Shown: piece after piece, positions 45,385-54,875 of the stretch
Position numbering within the stretch: the stretch's first letter is position 1
How the letters are laid out: each line of letters begins with the position of its first letter
NCBI GenBank assembly: GCA_026708185.1
Contig: JAPOVK010000019.1
Location: 124,001 to 188,000, forward strand
DNA: 64,000 bases
Source: Gammaproteobacteria bacterium
GTDB lineage: Bacteria; Pseudomonadota; Gammaproteobacteria; Pseudomonadales; Azotimanducaceae
Direction of reading: 5' to 3'
Notes under the pieces: generated by a model
Databases searched by the model: none
What the model saw: the letters and a program-made list of their open reading frames with translations, nothing else
What the model was told of the DNA's origin: nothing
Made by a program: the position numbers and the translations under genes

Positions 45385-46653
45385 TCACCGTATGGCGTCC
45401 AGAGGCTTCGTTGCGGCCTCCACGGCCGCCTGCACGTCCGGCCGGTACGCGGTCGGCGCGGCGCTTCGCACAGTCCTGTCGTAGGCTTCCGCCATTTCGC
45501 GCGTCGGACCTGCCGTGCTCGCGGCGAACAGTTCCGAGTCCGTTCCGAAAGCGCCGACCACGGTGGCGTCGTAGGCGTTGGCGCTCGCCCACTCGCAAGC
45601 AAGCGTGTCCTCGTCGACATCGCCGTGTAGGTAGACCGCGTCCTCGGCCGTCCTGTCAGGGCTGGTCAGCGAGAAGGAGAAGCTAGCACAGTAGATGTCG
45701 AAGGCGCGGTAGACCACAGCGTAGTCGTGCGGCGGCCCCGATAGGACGGCGGCGAAGTAGATGTTCTCGTTCGGGTCGTTGGCGACGCTGGAGCTGAAGT
45801 CGCTTTCGACCGCGAACGCCTCCGAACCGTCGTACACCAGGCGGCTCAGGACGAAGAAGTGCGGAGTGGCAGACCACCCGAAGCTGTAGAGGTTGTTTCC
45901 GAACCATGCCCCGAGCAGGCTCGCGGCCTCCACCGGCGGCGGACCATCGGAGGCGCTTTCGGGAACCGTGTACCTGATCCCGTAGGCAGTCCTACCCGCA
46001 GCCTCGACGTGCACGTAATAGACGCCGGGGTTCAGCCGCTCCGTCATGGAGAAGTTGTCGCGGCTACCCCCGTACTGGGCGGCCGCCACGATGCGGCCAT
46101 CGCTGTCCACGAGCACGCCGCTGGTGTTCCCGCTTCCGCTCGTGCCTATGGTGGTCTTCGCCTTGCGGTCTATGTCGATGCGGAACACGTCCACGTCCGT
46201 CGCGGGCACGATGCGGCCCGCCGTGCGGATGTTCGGCGCAAGGCGAGTGGAAGAGGCGTCGGTGTCGCCGTGGTCGTCGCCCTCCCGAAGCACCTGCACG
46301 ATCACGCCGTACTCGCCGCTGGGCTCCCAAAGAGTCACGGCGACGTAATGCACGCCCACGCCGAGTTCCCGCTCGATGCGGAAATTCAGGCCGGTTCCGC
46401 CGTCATCGTTCTCGGCCACGGCACGGCCGTCGCTGTCCAATAGCGTTCCCACCGGGTCGGAGTCCCCGCCGCTGCGTATTTCGACTGTGGCTGAGCCGTG
46501 CAGGTCGAACCGCCAATAGTGGGCATCCTCGTCGGACGCGATGGTGGCCTGCTCCTGCACCCCCAGCGTCAGGATTCCGGCGTGTTCCAACGTGTGGTTC
46601 GCGTAGAGGGAAGCGGCAGCCAGCATGGCGACCACGCTAAGAGCCTTTTTCAT
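45385..46653 (-). CDS. Secreted protein with tandem pre-peptidase-like domains
   Basis: A 422-residue exported protein with a signal peptide (about 1-20, KKALSVVAMLAAASLYA). Two similar beta-sandwich domains follow, about 35-130 (DAHYWRFDLHGSATVEIRSG...VGVHYVAV) and about 150-240 (DVDVFRIDIDRKAKTTIGTS...PGVYYVHVEAAG). Both have the D-x-F-x-[IL] start and YYV-V end of bacterial pre-peptidase C-terminal (PPC) domains. The C-terminal ~170 residues (LLGAWFGNNLYSFGW...) are unrecognised. AGGAGA 8 bases before the ATG at 46653 fixes the start. Monocistronic; function unknown. Confidence 0.72.
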   Translation of the reverse strand: MKKALSVVAMLAAASLYANHTLEHAGILTLGVQEQATIASDEDAHYWRFDLHGSATVEIRSGGDSDPVGTLLDSDGRAVAENDDGGTGLNFRIERELGVGVHYVAVTLWEPSGEYGVIVQVLREGDDHGDTDASSTRLAPNIRTAGRIVPATDVDVFRIDIDRKAKTTIGTSGSGNTSGVLVDSDGRIVAAAQYGGSRDNFSMTERLNPGVYYVHVEAAGRTAYGIRYTVPESASDGPPPVEAASLLGAWFGNNLYSFGWSATPHFFVLSRLVYDGSEAFAVESDFSSSVANDPNENIYFAAVLSGPPHDYAVVYRAFDIYCASFSFSLTSPDRTAEDAVYLHGDVDEDTLACEWASANAYDATVVGAFGTDSELFAASTAGPTREMAEAYDRTVRSAAPTAYRPDVQAAVEAATKPLDAIR

Positions 46654-47209
46654 CGGCAGTGTCTCCTGTTGCCTTACGCTTCGCAGCATACTCAACCGTG
46701 CGTGATCTGAGCGCGTAGACGCGGGGCTCGATGTGGCGCGCGCTGGTCTCGCGGCGAGGACCGGACGGGGCTGGACATGGGCAGACGGAGCCGCTCTACG
46801 GCAACATAGGTCTCGTCGTGACAGCGATCCTCGTGGCGGCCTACGGCTACTTCGGCTTCATTCGGCGAAACGTTTCGCGCGGCCCGGATCGGCGTAGCGC
46901 GGGATCGATCGCCCCTGGGGAACGGGAACCGAACTCGCTGCCGGGGACGGATTGCCCCAATCGCCATTGAACCGGCCGACCTTTGCGGACCCGCCGATCC
47001 TTAATTGGGTCAACACCAAACAGCCCGTCTACACACGCACATTTAACCGACTCGGCGTTACGATTCCCCTACCACTGGGAGTTCCGCCCGACGCCGGCCG
47101 GGCCCCAATACGCGAGCCCTTCCGAGCGGGCGGGCAGTCCCAGCGCAGCGACTAGTTACGCGAACGACCCCGGCGCCACCTCGGCTTCGGGGCCGCGAAG
47201 GGGGCTACC
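46654..47209. other. Divergent intergenic region
   Basis: 556 bp between two divergently read secreted-protein genes, so it should carry both promoters; I cannot assign them. One small rightward frame (46731-46970) is listed separately. The part from about 46975 has locally lower G+C (TTAATTGGGTCAACACC). Confidence 0.4.
46731..46970 (+). CDS. Possible small single-pass membrane protein
   Basis: A 79-residue frame with one clear membrane helix (NIGLVVTAILVAAYGYFGF) followed by a basic stop-transfer segment (IRRN) and a polar tail. No good ribosome site is seen before the ATG. It may be a real small membrane protein or chance; unrecognised. Confidence 0.3.
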   Translation: MWRALVSRRGPDGAGHGQTEPLYGNIGLVVTAILVAAYGYFGFIRRNVSRGPDRRSAGSIAPGEREPNSLPGTDCPNRH

Positions 47210-50200
47210 ATGGGGAACAAGCGGAGCGTCGCAAGGCCGACGCGATCGATGTGCTGGACGGCGGCTGCACTCGTCCTGGCGGGGACGTCGGCATTCGGAA
47301 CGCATGTCGCCGACTTCAACGGCGACGGCAAGGACGACGTGCTGCTGTGGGACCGGGACGCCTGGCATGTCCACGAGATGGATGGCCGCAAACGCCTTGG
47401 CGGCCCGACCGAAGCACTCGACCTCCCGCGAGACACCGAGTGGCGGGTGGCCGGAGTCGGCGACCTGAGCGGGGACGGCCGGGACGACGTCCTCTTCCGG
47501 CACACGAGCGGCACTTGGTTCCTTTACGCCATGGACGGCCGGGACACGATCCGCGAGCAAAGCGGTCGGACGCGGCTGCCACGCGGTCCCGCCTGGGCGT
47601 TCGCCGGAGTCGGCGACTTCGACGGCGACGGCCGCGACGACGTCCTGCTGCGTCACGAGGACGGGCGCTGGGTGTACTTCGTCGCGGGCACCGACGGAAG
47701 CGCGGCCGAAAGACGCCGCATCTCGCTGCCGAGCGGTCTCGCATGGCGTTTCGCCGGCATCGGCGACCTAGACGGCGACGGCCGCGACAACGTCCTGCTG
47801 CGCCACGTCGACGGACGCTGGTTCCTGCACGGCCTCGGCTCCGATGCGGCTGCGGTCGGCACCATGACCCTGCCGGGCGACACCGCGTTGCGTGTCGTCG
47901 CAGTCGGCGACCTCAACGGCGACGGCAACGACGACGTGCTGTTCAGGAACCCCACCGGCCGCTGGTTCTACTACCCGATGGATGGACGGCGGGTGATCGT
48001 CGCCGAGCAGGGCCAGGCCGCCATCACGGCAAGCCCGCAGTGGCAGCTTGCCGGAGTCGGGGACCTCAACGGCGACGGCAAAGATGACGTCCTCCTCCGG
48101 CATCCGGAAGGCCGGTGGTACTACTACGCCATGGACGGTCGCCGCCGTCTGGCCGGCGCCGGGACCGGCGTGGCACATCTGCCGAACACCGGCGCGATCG
48201 CCGTCTGCCAGGACGACGCCGGGACGCCTTCCTACGTCGGCTACGTGGCGGGTTTTGCCGGCAGCGTCCGCGGACTCGAAGCCGTGCTGACTGGCAGCGG
48301 CACGCTCCTGGTCGCACAGCCGGACAGCGCCGGCTGCTTCGCCTTCCACGACGTACCGGCCGGGCGTTTCGCCGTCAAGATCAACGCCGACGGCCACACC
48401 TCGACGCCGGCACGCGTGTTGAAGCTCCCGTTCGACGACGTGTACGACAGCAAACCCTACGACGTGCGCCAGTTGCCGACCGACCCGTTCACCTACCACT
48501 GGGAGGAGGACCAGACGACGGCAGGAGCCGAGTACTCGTCGCACGTCGTCGAACGACGCAGCGTCGACTTCCAAGGCGCCGCCCTGGAAGTTTCGGACGC
48601 GGCGGCGGCCGAGCACCTCAAACAGAACTACAACATCCTCCTCGTGGAGGACGGCTGGTCCCAGGAACATGCGTTCCGTCTGCTGGAGACCATGCAGGAC
48701 ATCCCGCAACGCGTCCAGGATCTCGACAACGACATCACGCTGCCCGCGAGCGCATGGCGGATAACCGACGATTTCCTCGACGGCGACATCGTCGTTACGA
48801 CTGCGGAAGACGGCACCCGCACGGTGACGATCTCGTCGGCCGCATTCGTCAACGCCGCACCCCGCATGGCCACGGTAGACGGTAAGCGCGGTGTATGGTT
48901 CTCCAAGCGCCTGCACCACGCCGCGGTACGCTTCGTCACGTCGGATGGACGCGACGAGAGTGCCTACGAGCTGATCTTCCAGGAGCGGTACGGCCTCACC
49001 ACGCGCATCAACGACTATGCGGCGCTGACGTACCCGACCGGAAACGAATCCGAGGCGAACTTCCAGCCGTTCGAGTCGAACGAGATCGTGCTGCTGATCA
49101 ACATGCTGGAGGAGATGCCCGCCGGCATGCACAAGCTCGACGGCATGCGCTTCCTGGTGCGGCGTCTCAACGGCCTATTGCACCCGCTCTATCCACCGGC
49201 GCCGGCGGTGGCCTGGCCGCAAGCGGAGTACGTAGAGTTCATGGAAAGTGCCTTCAAGGCGCGGCCCGAGGACTACATGCACCGCCTCATCATCCACGAG
49301 AAGGCCCACTTCCTGTGGACGCACCTTTTCGACGACGCGCTCAAGGCGGACTGGATCGATCTCGGCGGTTGGTACGAGGATCCCGACGCCGAGAGCGGAT
49401 GGTCGACGACCAAGACGGCCGAGTTCGTCTCCGCCTACGCCCACCTCAAGGATCCGAACGAGGACATGGCCGAGACGATCTCCTTCTTCATCATCAACCC
49501 GGACCGGCTCCGTGCCCGTTCCATGGCCAAGTACGAGTTCGTACGCGACCGGATCATGCAGGGCGACATCTACGTGGCGCTCATCCGGGAGGATCTGACG
49601 TTCGAGGTCTACAACCTGTTTCCGGACTACGTCTACCCTGGGAAGATCAGGCAGGTGGACATCCTCGTCGCGGGCGCGCCGGGCGAGGACAAGCATTTCA
49701 CGGTCGATCTGGAGCTGCATGCGTTGGACGGCCAAGTGCAAGGCGCCACGGCCGCTGACACTCGTATACGCAGCGACATCGGGACGTACTTCGACCTTTG
49801 GCTCTACCCGATCGACGACTACGGGACGCGCCTGCGGTCGGGCGAGGCGGGGACGCGCCTACGCGGCGAGTACACCCTCAGCCGGTACTTAAAGGCCGGG
49901 CACTGGGTACCCAACCAGGTCACGCTGTTCGACGCGGCCGGCAACGAACGGTACCAGCGCACCAGCGACTTCGGCTGGCGAATGTACGTCGACAATCCGA
50001 TGGAGGACTACACCCCCCCGGAATACGTCCCCGGGACAATGTCCGCGAGCGTCGCCGCATGGGAGGAAGACAAGACCGTCCAGGTCATCCACGTCGATTG
50101 GCGGGTAGCCGAGGACCGTGGCATGAAGCCCGAATGGGGCTGCTATGCGGTGGTCAACGACGCGCGCGCCGACACGTACTCGCTACAGGAATACGGCCAT

Positions 50201-50767
50201 GCCAACGCCGACGGCGATGCGTGCAACGTTGACTTCCTGATGCCCAACTACATGCCGACGTCGACGTACTCCGTGAACCGCGTCAAAATGGAAGACGTCG
50301 CCCGTAACCAGAAGTCCGTCAAATTCACAGGCGACGAGGCGGACGAGCCGCCAGTCTCGGTCGACCTCGAGACGACCAACCCCGACACCGAGCCACCCGA
50401 GATCGATGTCAACCGCATCGAGATCAGCGCCGAGCCCACGAACCCGTCAGCGCCGAACGGCGAGACCGAGGTAACCATCCGGTTCCGGCACCGCGACAAC
50501 ATATCCGGTCTCACGGTGTCCGTACTCCTGCTTCGCGACCCGCAAGGCGGAACGCACAATCACTACATCTACCCGGACGATCGCGACGAACTCTATCCGA
50601 GCGGAGACCCGACCCAGTGGCAGGAGATGGAACGGGTCGTGATCCTCCCGCCCGGTTCGATCCCCGGCACCTGGGGACTTGCCGAAATCACGGCGCAAGA
50701 CCGCGCAGGGAACTTCCAGCCGTTCAACTTCGTCGAAATCGTCCACTTCGACGTCGAAGGAGGCTAG
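47210..50767 (+). CDS. Secreted FG-GAP-repeat protein with HExxH metallopeptidase-like domain
   Basis: A 1185-residue exported protein. After a signal peptide (about 1-30) come about six FG-GAP/VCBS-type repeats (DFNGDGKDDVLL, DLSGDGRDDVLF and so on, about 32-320), each with calcium-binding DxDGDGxDD loops; these usually build a beta-propeller. A carboxypeptidase-like segment follows (about 345-420). The central region carries HEKAH (696-700, in IIHEKAHFLW) and a downstream glutamate E755 (NEDMAETISFF), the arrangement of a gluzincin zinc site. The C-terminal third has beta-sandwich domains ending with RDPQGGTHNHY. AGGGGG precedes the ATG. Role inferred: secreted calcium-binding zinc hydrolase. 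Confidence 0.78.
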   Translation: MGNKRSVARPTRSMCWTAAALVLAGTSAFGTHVADFNGDGKDDVLLWDRDAWHVHEMDGRKRLGGPTEALDLPRDTEWRVAGVGDLSGDGRDDVLFRHTSGTWFLYAMDGRDTIREQSGRTRLPRGPAWAFAGVGDFDGDGRDDVLLRHEDGRWVYFVAGTDGSAAERRRISLPSGLAWRFAGIGDLDGDGRDNVLLRHVDGRWFLHGLGSDAAAVGTMTLPGDTALRVVAVGDLNGDGNDDVLFRNPTGRWFYYPMDGRRVIVAEQGQAAITASPQWQLAGVGDLNGDGKDDVLLRHPEGRWYYYAMDGRRRLAGAGTGVAHLPNTGAIAVCQDDAGTPSYVGYVAGFAGSVRGLEAVLTGSGTLLVAQPDSAGCFAFHDVPAGRFAVKINADGHTSTPARVLKLPFDDVYDSKPYDVRQLPTDPFTYHWEEDQTTAGAEYSSHVVERRSVDFQGAALEVSDAAAAEHLKQNYNILLVEDGWSQEHAFRLLETMQDIPQRVQDLDNDITLPASAWRITDDFLDGDIVVTTAEDGTRTVTISSAAFVNAAPRMATVDGKRGVWFSKRLHHAAVRFVTSDGRDESAYELIFQERYGLTTRINDYAALTYPTGNESEANFQPFESNEIVLLINMLEEMPAGMHKLDGMRFLVRRLNGLLHPLYPPAPAVAWPQAEYVEFMESAFKARPEDYMHRLIIHEKAHFLWTHLFDDALKADWIDLGGWYEDPDAESGWSTTKTAEFVSAYAHLKDPNEDMAETISFFIINPDRLRARSMAKYEFVRDRIMQGDIYVALIREDLTFEVYNLFPDYVYPGKIRQVDILVAGAPGEDKHFTVDLELHALDGQVQGATAADTRIRSDIGTYFDLWLYPIDDYGTRLRSGEAGTRLRGEYTLSRYLKAGHWVPNQVTLFDAAGNERYQRTSDFGWRMYVDNPMEDYTPPEYVPGTMSASVAAWEEDKTVQVIHVDWRVAEDRGMKPEWGCYAVVNDARADTYSLQEYGHANADGDACNVDFLMPNYMPTSTYSVNRVKMEDVARNQKSVKFTGDEADEPPVSVDLETTNPDTEPPEIDVNRIEISAEPTNPSAPNGETEVTIRFRHRDNISGLTVSVLLLRDPQGGTHNHYIYPDDRDELYPSGDPTQWQEMERVVILPPGSIPGTWGLAEITAQDRAGNFQPFNFVEIVHFDVEGG

Positions 50768-51348
50768 CAGCCGAGGAGTGTGCTCAAGGACCCATGATGC
50801 GTCGGCTTCGCGCGCCGCCGGGACTACTGCCTTCTCGGGGGGACGGTTCCCCACCTGAAGTCCGTCGCTACCGAGAGCGCCCGGCGGCGCGCGCCTTGAC
50901 GGTCCGCCGGTGAGCATTGGCCTCGACGACTCTCCCTCGGGCGTTCGAGCAGCACGACGCCGACGCGAGGATCGCGGGCAGTCCGGCAAGCGCCATGTCG
51001 AGGGCGTCGGCGCGTGCAAGCGCCAGCGGATGGCGGAGAAATGCATAACAGGACGACGGCGTGTATGTGCCGACCCACCCCGTCGTTGATGCTCTGGGCT
51101 TGTCGTGCCTCGTAGGCCTTGATCTCCCGGCTGCCGCCGGCTAGGGTGGCGAAGGTCGATCTGCGTCTCCTTTGGTCTGCACGACCGGAGATCGTCGACG
51201 TCGTCGGGCACGTAGGCGGCTTGCGGCCCGGTGCGCAGGCAAGGCCGCGAATCGGTGTCAGCGCGGGACGGCACAGCGGGCCGGCGTCCGGGGCGGGCCG
51301 AGGCTGTCGTCGCCAGCCGGCACGCCAGGTGGATTCGAGCAGTGAGAT
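50768..51348. other. Intergenic region with a possible degenerate regulator fragment
   Basis: 581 bp without an intact gene. On the minus strand (about 51025-50870) two frames together read like part of a PAS sensor domain (ALAGLP..., VGVVLLE, then ARGRVVEANA), which would need two frameshifts. The rest has no coding signal I can support. Confidence 0.3.
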
Positions 51349-52434
51349 ATGGTCCGTCGTAGACGAGCGCTTTGGCCAGGTGTCGCCCTCCTCCTGGCGG
51401 CCGCAATCGTGGGCGTCCAAGCGGTCCTGCCGGCCGACGAGCCTGCCGCCCTGCCCGACGACGACTGCCCGGCAACCACGGGTCTGGCGGCTATCCTCCT
51501 CGACCTGGAAGCCTTGGGCGCGGGGTGGCGTGGTCGCGCGGCCGCATTGCTGCGCGAGGTCGCGCGCGAGCTGCCGCCGTCCACGGAGTTGCGGCTGTAC
51601 CGCGTCCCGGGCCAAGCCGCCGCGCCGCTCTCGTTGGTTGGCCGTCTGTGCGCGCCGGACGCGGCGATGCTCCCAGCTACGTGCCTGACTCCGAACGGAC
51701 GAGTCGCGGCGACCGATACGCCGTACTGTGATCGGCTTCGGGCGGCGGAGGCCCGGATCGACGAGCTCTCGAAGGTCGTCGAGGCGACGGCCACTAGCGC
51801 CTACCTGGTCGAGGCCATCGATGCCGTGCGCCGAGAGTTCGCCGGTATTCCCGGCCACCGTTCGCTCCACGTCCTCTCCGACATGATGCAGCACGCGGAG
51901 CGGCGCCCATACCTCGATTCCGCGCCCGAGGAGTGGCGACTGCCGGTATTCGCCGACAACGGGGGGACGGCGACGACGCCCGGCGGGGCGGCACCGGGCG
52001 AGCCCGTCCCGGCATCGATCCACTACCTGCCCCGCCCGGACAGCACGGTCGCTCCGGACGTGCGCATCACCCAGGACCTGTGGCGTGCGCGGCTGGCCGC
52101 GGCCGGATTCGCCCCGACCTTTCACGACCAGCCTGCAACGTCTGCGCACGAGACCAGGACGCCAACCCGACTCGCCCGCCTCACCCAGCAGCGCGAAGAC
52201 CTGACCCGGGACCAGGCGCGCCTCGCGGAGTTGCTCTCCCGCTTGAACGCCGCCCGGGAGGGGCTCGGCCAGGCACGCATCCGCGCCGAGGAGGATAGGC
52301 GCGCGCTGGTGTCCCGCCGGGAAGAACTCCGCACGCAGCACGCGGCGGAGCGCCAGCGACTGTCCGCGGAGCGCACGGAGTCGGCGCGGCTCCGGGCTGC
52401 CCTGGCCCGCCGGGCGCAGGGCGATGGTCGCTGA
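51349..52434 (+). CDS. Exported protein with C-terminal coiled coil
   Basis: A 361-residue protein with an N-terminal signal anchor (about 8-27, ALWPGVALLLAAAIVGVQA). Residues about 35-185 alternate strands and helices in a pattern reminiscent of a von Willebrand-like fold (GLAAILLDLEALG..., HRSLHVLSDMMQHAE), though without a full metal-binding site. Residues about 262-361 form a long Arg/Glu/Ala coiled coil. The gene lies in the same direction as the two roadblock-like genes and 87 bp before the first; it may share their role. Unrecognised overall. Confidence 0.6.
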   Translation: MVRRRRALWPGVALLLAAAIVGVQAVLPADEPAALPDDDCPATTGLAAILLDLEALGAGWRGRAAALLREVARELPPSTELRLYRVPGQAAAPLSLVGRLCAPDAAMLPATCLTPNGRVAATDTPYCDRLRAAEARIDELSKVVEATATSAYLVEAIDAVRREFAGIPGHRSLHVLSDMMQHAERRPYLDSAPEEWRLPVFADNGGTATTPGGAAPGEPVPASIHYLPRPDSTVAPDVRITQDLWRARLAAAGFAPTFHDQPATSAHETRTPTRLARLTQQREDLTRDQARLAELLSRLNAAREGLGQARIRAEEDRRALVSRREELRTQHAAERQRLSAERTESARLRAALARRAQGDGR

Positions 52435-52521
52435 GGTCGCCCGGCACGCGAAGGGCCAGTGGAGTTGACAACGGCGCGGCGGACGCGCACGCTTGTGTCA
52501 GCCTGGAAGGAAGGGAACCCC

Positions 52522-53028
52522 ATGGCTCCCGCGGTTCCGCAGAGGTTGTGCGAGGAGGTGTTGGCCAGCGTCGATGGCGCGCTGGCATTCGCGTTGGTGG
52601 ATCTGCAGACGGGTCTACCGTTGGCCATGGGCGCGAATCCCGCCGCGACGTTCGACCCGGCGGCGACGGAGATGCTTGCCGCGCTGGGGGTCTCCTATTT
52701 CGATAGTTCTACGTCGACCGACGAACTGGGCGACGACGTCATTCGCGAGCTCCAGGCGACCACCGACGACGCCTACCTGTTCATGGTGCGCGTTCCCGAG
52801 GCGCCGAACGAGTTGGCTGTGCTCGCTATGGACCGTAAGGCCACCAACCTCGGCCTGGGGTGGATGGCGACCCGCCAGGCCATGCAGCGGATCCAGGCAC
52901 TCGGCGACGAGGAGTCCGGCGCGGCCATGCCGGTTGACGCATGGCCGGTCAGCGGGAGAGCGGAGCAATCGCCCCCGCCGCGGACATTCGCCCGAAGGAG
53001 GAGAATTCGCCGTTCGATCTGGGACTAG
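52522..53028 (+). CDS. Roadblock/LC7-like protein, first of a pair
   Basis: A 168-residue protein. Residues about 5-118 resemble a roadblock/LC7 fold: helix, then ALAFALVDLQTGLPLAMGA (beta hairpin), helix, and DDAYLFMVRVPEAPNELAVLAMDRKATNLGLGWM, then an amphipathic helix. The tail is proline- and arginine-rich. Roadblock proteins regulate small GTPases or sit in polarity and motility complexes. It shares order and motifs with the next gene, so they are paralogues. The ATG at 52522 has an extended purine-rich ribosome site (GGAAGGAAGGGAA). The family call is by pattern and is moderate. Confidence 0.55.
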   Translation: MAPAVPQRLCEEVLASVDGALAFALVDLQTGLPLAMGANPAATFDPAATEMLAALGVSYFDSSTSTDELGDDVIRELQATTDDAYLFMVRVPEAPNELAVLAMDRKATNLGLGWMATRQAMQRIQALGDEESGAAMPVDAWPVSGRAEQSPPPRTFARRRRIRRSIWD

Positions 53029-53106
53029 GCGCCCCGCCGCGACGACGAGCTGCGAACGAAGAAGCCGCTTCCCCCGGGTAGGGCGGGGCGGCGAGGAGCG
53101 AGCCCA

Positions 53107-53922
53107 ATGGAAGCCCACGACATTTGCGACAGTCTGGCCCACGAGACGGAAGGCGTTCGCGTCTGCGTGGTCCTCGACCTCGAGACGGGGCTGACGCTGC
53201 TGACGTCGCGGCGCGCGGTCGTCGACGGCGCCGAAGTCCGCCGCGTGATCCAGATCGCCTGCCTGGTCTGCCAGAACAAGCTCCTGCGGCAGTTCGCGGC
53301 GACCCTCAATCCACCGCGGGAGGCCGGCGGCTTGATCCGCGAAGCGCAGGTCTCGACGACCGATGCGCAGATATTCATGGCCTGCGTCCCGAACCTGCCC
53401 AACGCCATTCTGGTTTGCGAGACCGACAAGACCATGAACATCGGTTTCGGCTGGATCGCCGTGCATCGGGCGATCGAGCGACTCGCGCACGTACCCCCGG
53501 AGTCCCTCGCCCTGCCCCTGCCCGCACCGGAGGCGGAAACGGAAACGGAACCCACGGGGACGGTGCCGGAACCAGCGGATCGCCCGACCGCGACGAGCCC
53601 CGCCGCGCCCGCGCGGCCAACTCGCCACGACAGACCGGCACAGTCCCAGGATACAGCGGGCGCGGTAGCGGGTTCCGCGAAACCAATCCGGGCTCACGAG
53701 CGAACGTCGCGGTCGCAGCCGCCCGCTCGCGCCGTGCCCGCGGCGACTTCGGCGGATGTCGCGCGACCGAAACGGCGCGAGGCACCAGCCGCCGAGGCCA
53801 AGCCCCCGGCCACGGAGCCCAAACCAGTGCCGGTCCCCACGGTGGTAGCCGCACCGCGCCAGGCAAGGATCGGCGCACGTGCCGGCTTCGGCGCGAAACC
53901 GAAGGACGGCAAGAAGGGCTGA
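53107..53922 (+). CDS. Roadblock/LC7-like protein with long disordered tail, second of a pair
   Basis: A 271-residue protein. The N-terminal ~125 residues repeat the pattern of the previous gene (VRVCVVLDLETGLTLLTS..., DAQIFMACVPNLPNAILVCETDKTMNIGFGWI). The remaining ~145 residues are Pro/Ala/Glu/Lys-rich and likely disordered, ending in a basic GFGAKPKDGKKG. GAGGAGCGAG precedes the ATG. The gene ends 2 bp before the convergent tadC stop. A role with the neighbouring Tad pilus or cell polarity is inference from position. Confidence 0.55.
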   Translation: MEAHDICDSLAHETEGVRVCVVLDLETGLTLLTSRRAVVDGAEVRRVIQIACLVCQNKLLRQFAATLNPPREAGGLIREAQVSTTDAQIFMACVPNLPNAILVCETDKTMNIGFGWIAVHRAIERLAHVPPESLALPLPAPEAETETEPTGTVPEPADRPTATSPAAPARPTRHDRPAQSQDTAGAVAGSAKPIRAHERTSRSQPPARAVPAATSADVARPKRREAPAAEAKPPATEPKPVPVPTVVAAPRQARIGARAGFGAKPKDGKKG

Positions 53923-53924
53923 CG

Positions 53925-54875
53925 CTATCCCGTGAGTTCGCCTAGGCTCTCGGTCAGCTTCACGAAGGCGGGGCCGGCGACGATCACCATGATTCCCGGC
54001 AGTACGCCCGCGACCGTCGGTAGGACGAGCAGAACCGGCAGCCGCGCCATCTTGCCCTGCATCGCCGCGATCTGCTGAACGCGCAGCGACCCGCCGAGTT
54101 TGCGCAATGCGTCGGCAAGCGGCGTGCCGTGGCGTTCGCTCTGGTCGACCGTTGTCGCGAGATCCCGGAGGTCGCGGCTGCCGAGGCGCGCCGCGAGGCG
54201 TTCTAGCGCATCACCCCTGGTGCGGCCGTGCACGCTCATGTCCAGGCTCGCCTGGCGGAGTTCGGCGGCAAGCTCGGGGCGGAACATCCTAAGGTCCGCA
54301 AGTGTTCGCTGCAGCGCTCTCTCGAACGTCGCCCCCGACTCCAGGCAGACGATAAGGAGGTCGAGGGCGTCCGCCAACCCCACCTGGATTTTTCGGTAGC
54401 GCGAAGCCGCCATGCGGGCCACGGCCAGTTCGGGCACAAGGTTCAACATCACGCCCAGCAGGAGTCCACCTATCGCTCCCACACCCCAGCCAAGCACGCC
54501 CGGCACCAGCGGCGGCAGCGCCACCAACCCGGCGACCAGGCCGCCCAGGACGCAAACGGCCTTGGCACCGATCACGACCGCGGTCGCATTGGCGGAACGG
54601 TACCCGGCCCGGCCGAGAGCCACGGTGATCTTCATCCTGTCGTCCTCGCCGAGCGGTAGCAGGCCGCCGAGAATCGCGAGGCCGCGACCGAAGGAACCCC
54701 TGATGTTGGCCGACTGGCCAAGCAGCTTCGTCTCGAGGACCATCCGCCCGGTGCCGCCGCGCACGAGATTGAGCCGACGGACCAGCCTGACGCGCAGGAT
54801 CAGCCGGTTGACCGCCCACACGGCGACGACCGTGACCGCCGCGAAGACCAAGAACAGTGCTGGACCCTCGATCAT
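53925..54875 (-). CDS. tadC: Tad pilus inner-membrane protein TadC
   Basis: A 316-residue T2SSF-type membrane protein with an N-terminal helix (about 5-22), two central helices (about 105-150) and two at the C-terminus (about 265-305). The F domain is visible as ALDLLIVCLESGATFERALQRTL...ELRQASLDMSVHGRTRGDALERLA. It forms the inner-membrane platform with TadB under the ATPase TadA. The ATG at 54875 overlaps the tadB stop (ATGA). It is the last Tad gene of the leftward operon in view. Confidence 0.9.
   Translation of the reverse strand: MIEGPALFLVFAAVTVVAVWAVNRLILRVRLVRRLNLVRGGTGRMVLETKLLGQSANIRGSFGRGLAILGGLLPLGEDDRMKITVALGRAGYRSANATAVVIGAKAVCVLGGLVAGLVALPPLVPGVLGWGVGAIGGLLLGVMLNLVPELAVARMAASRYRKIQVGLADALDLLIVCLESGATFERALQRTLADLRMFRPELAAELRQASLDMSVHGRTRGDALERLAARLGSRDLRDLATTVDQSERHGTPLADALRKLGGSLRVQQIAAMQGKMARLPVLLVLPTVAGVLPGIMVIVAGPAFVKLTESLGELTG

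Noticed and set aside
50824-52341. Minus-strand frame of ~505 codons across 50824-52341
   Set aside because: It overlaps the exported coiled-coil gene, which has a signal anchor and better composition; the minus frame is Arg-rich.
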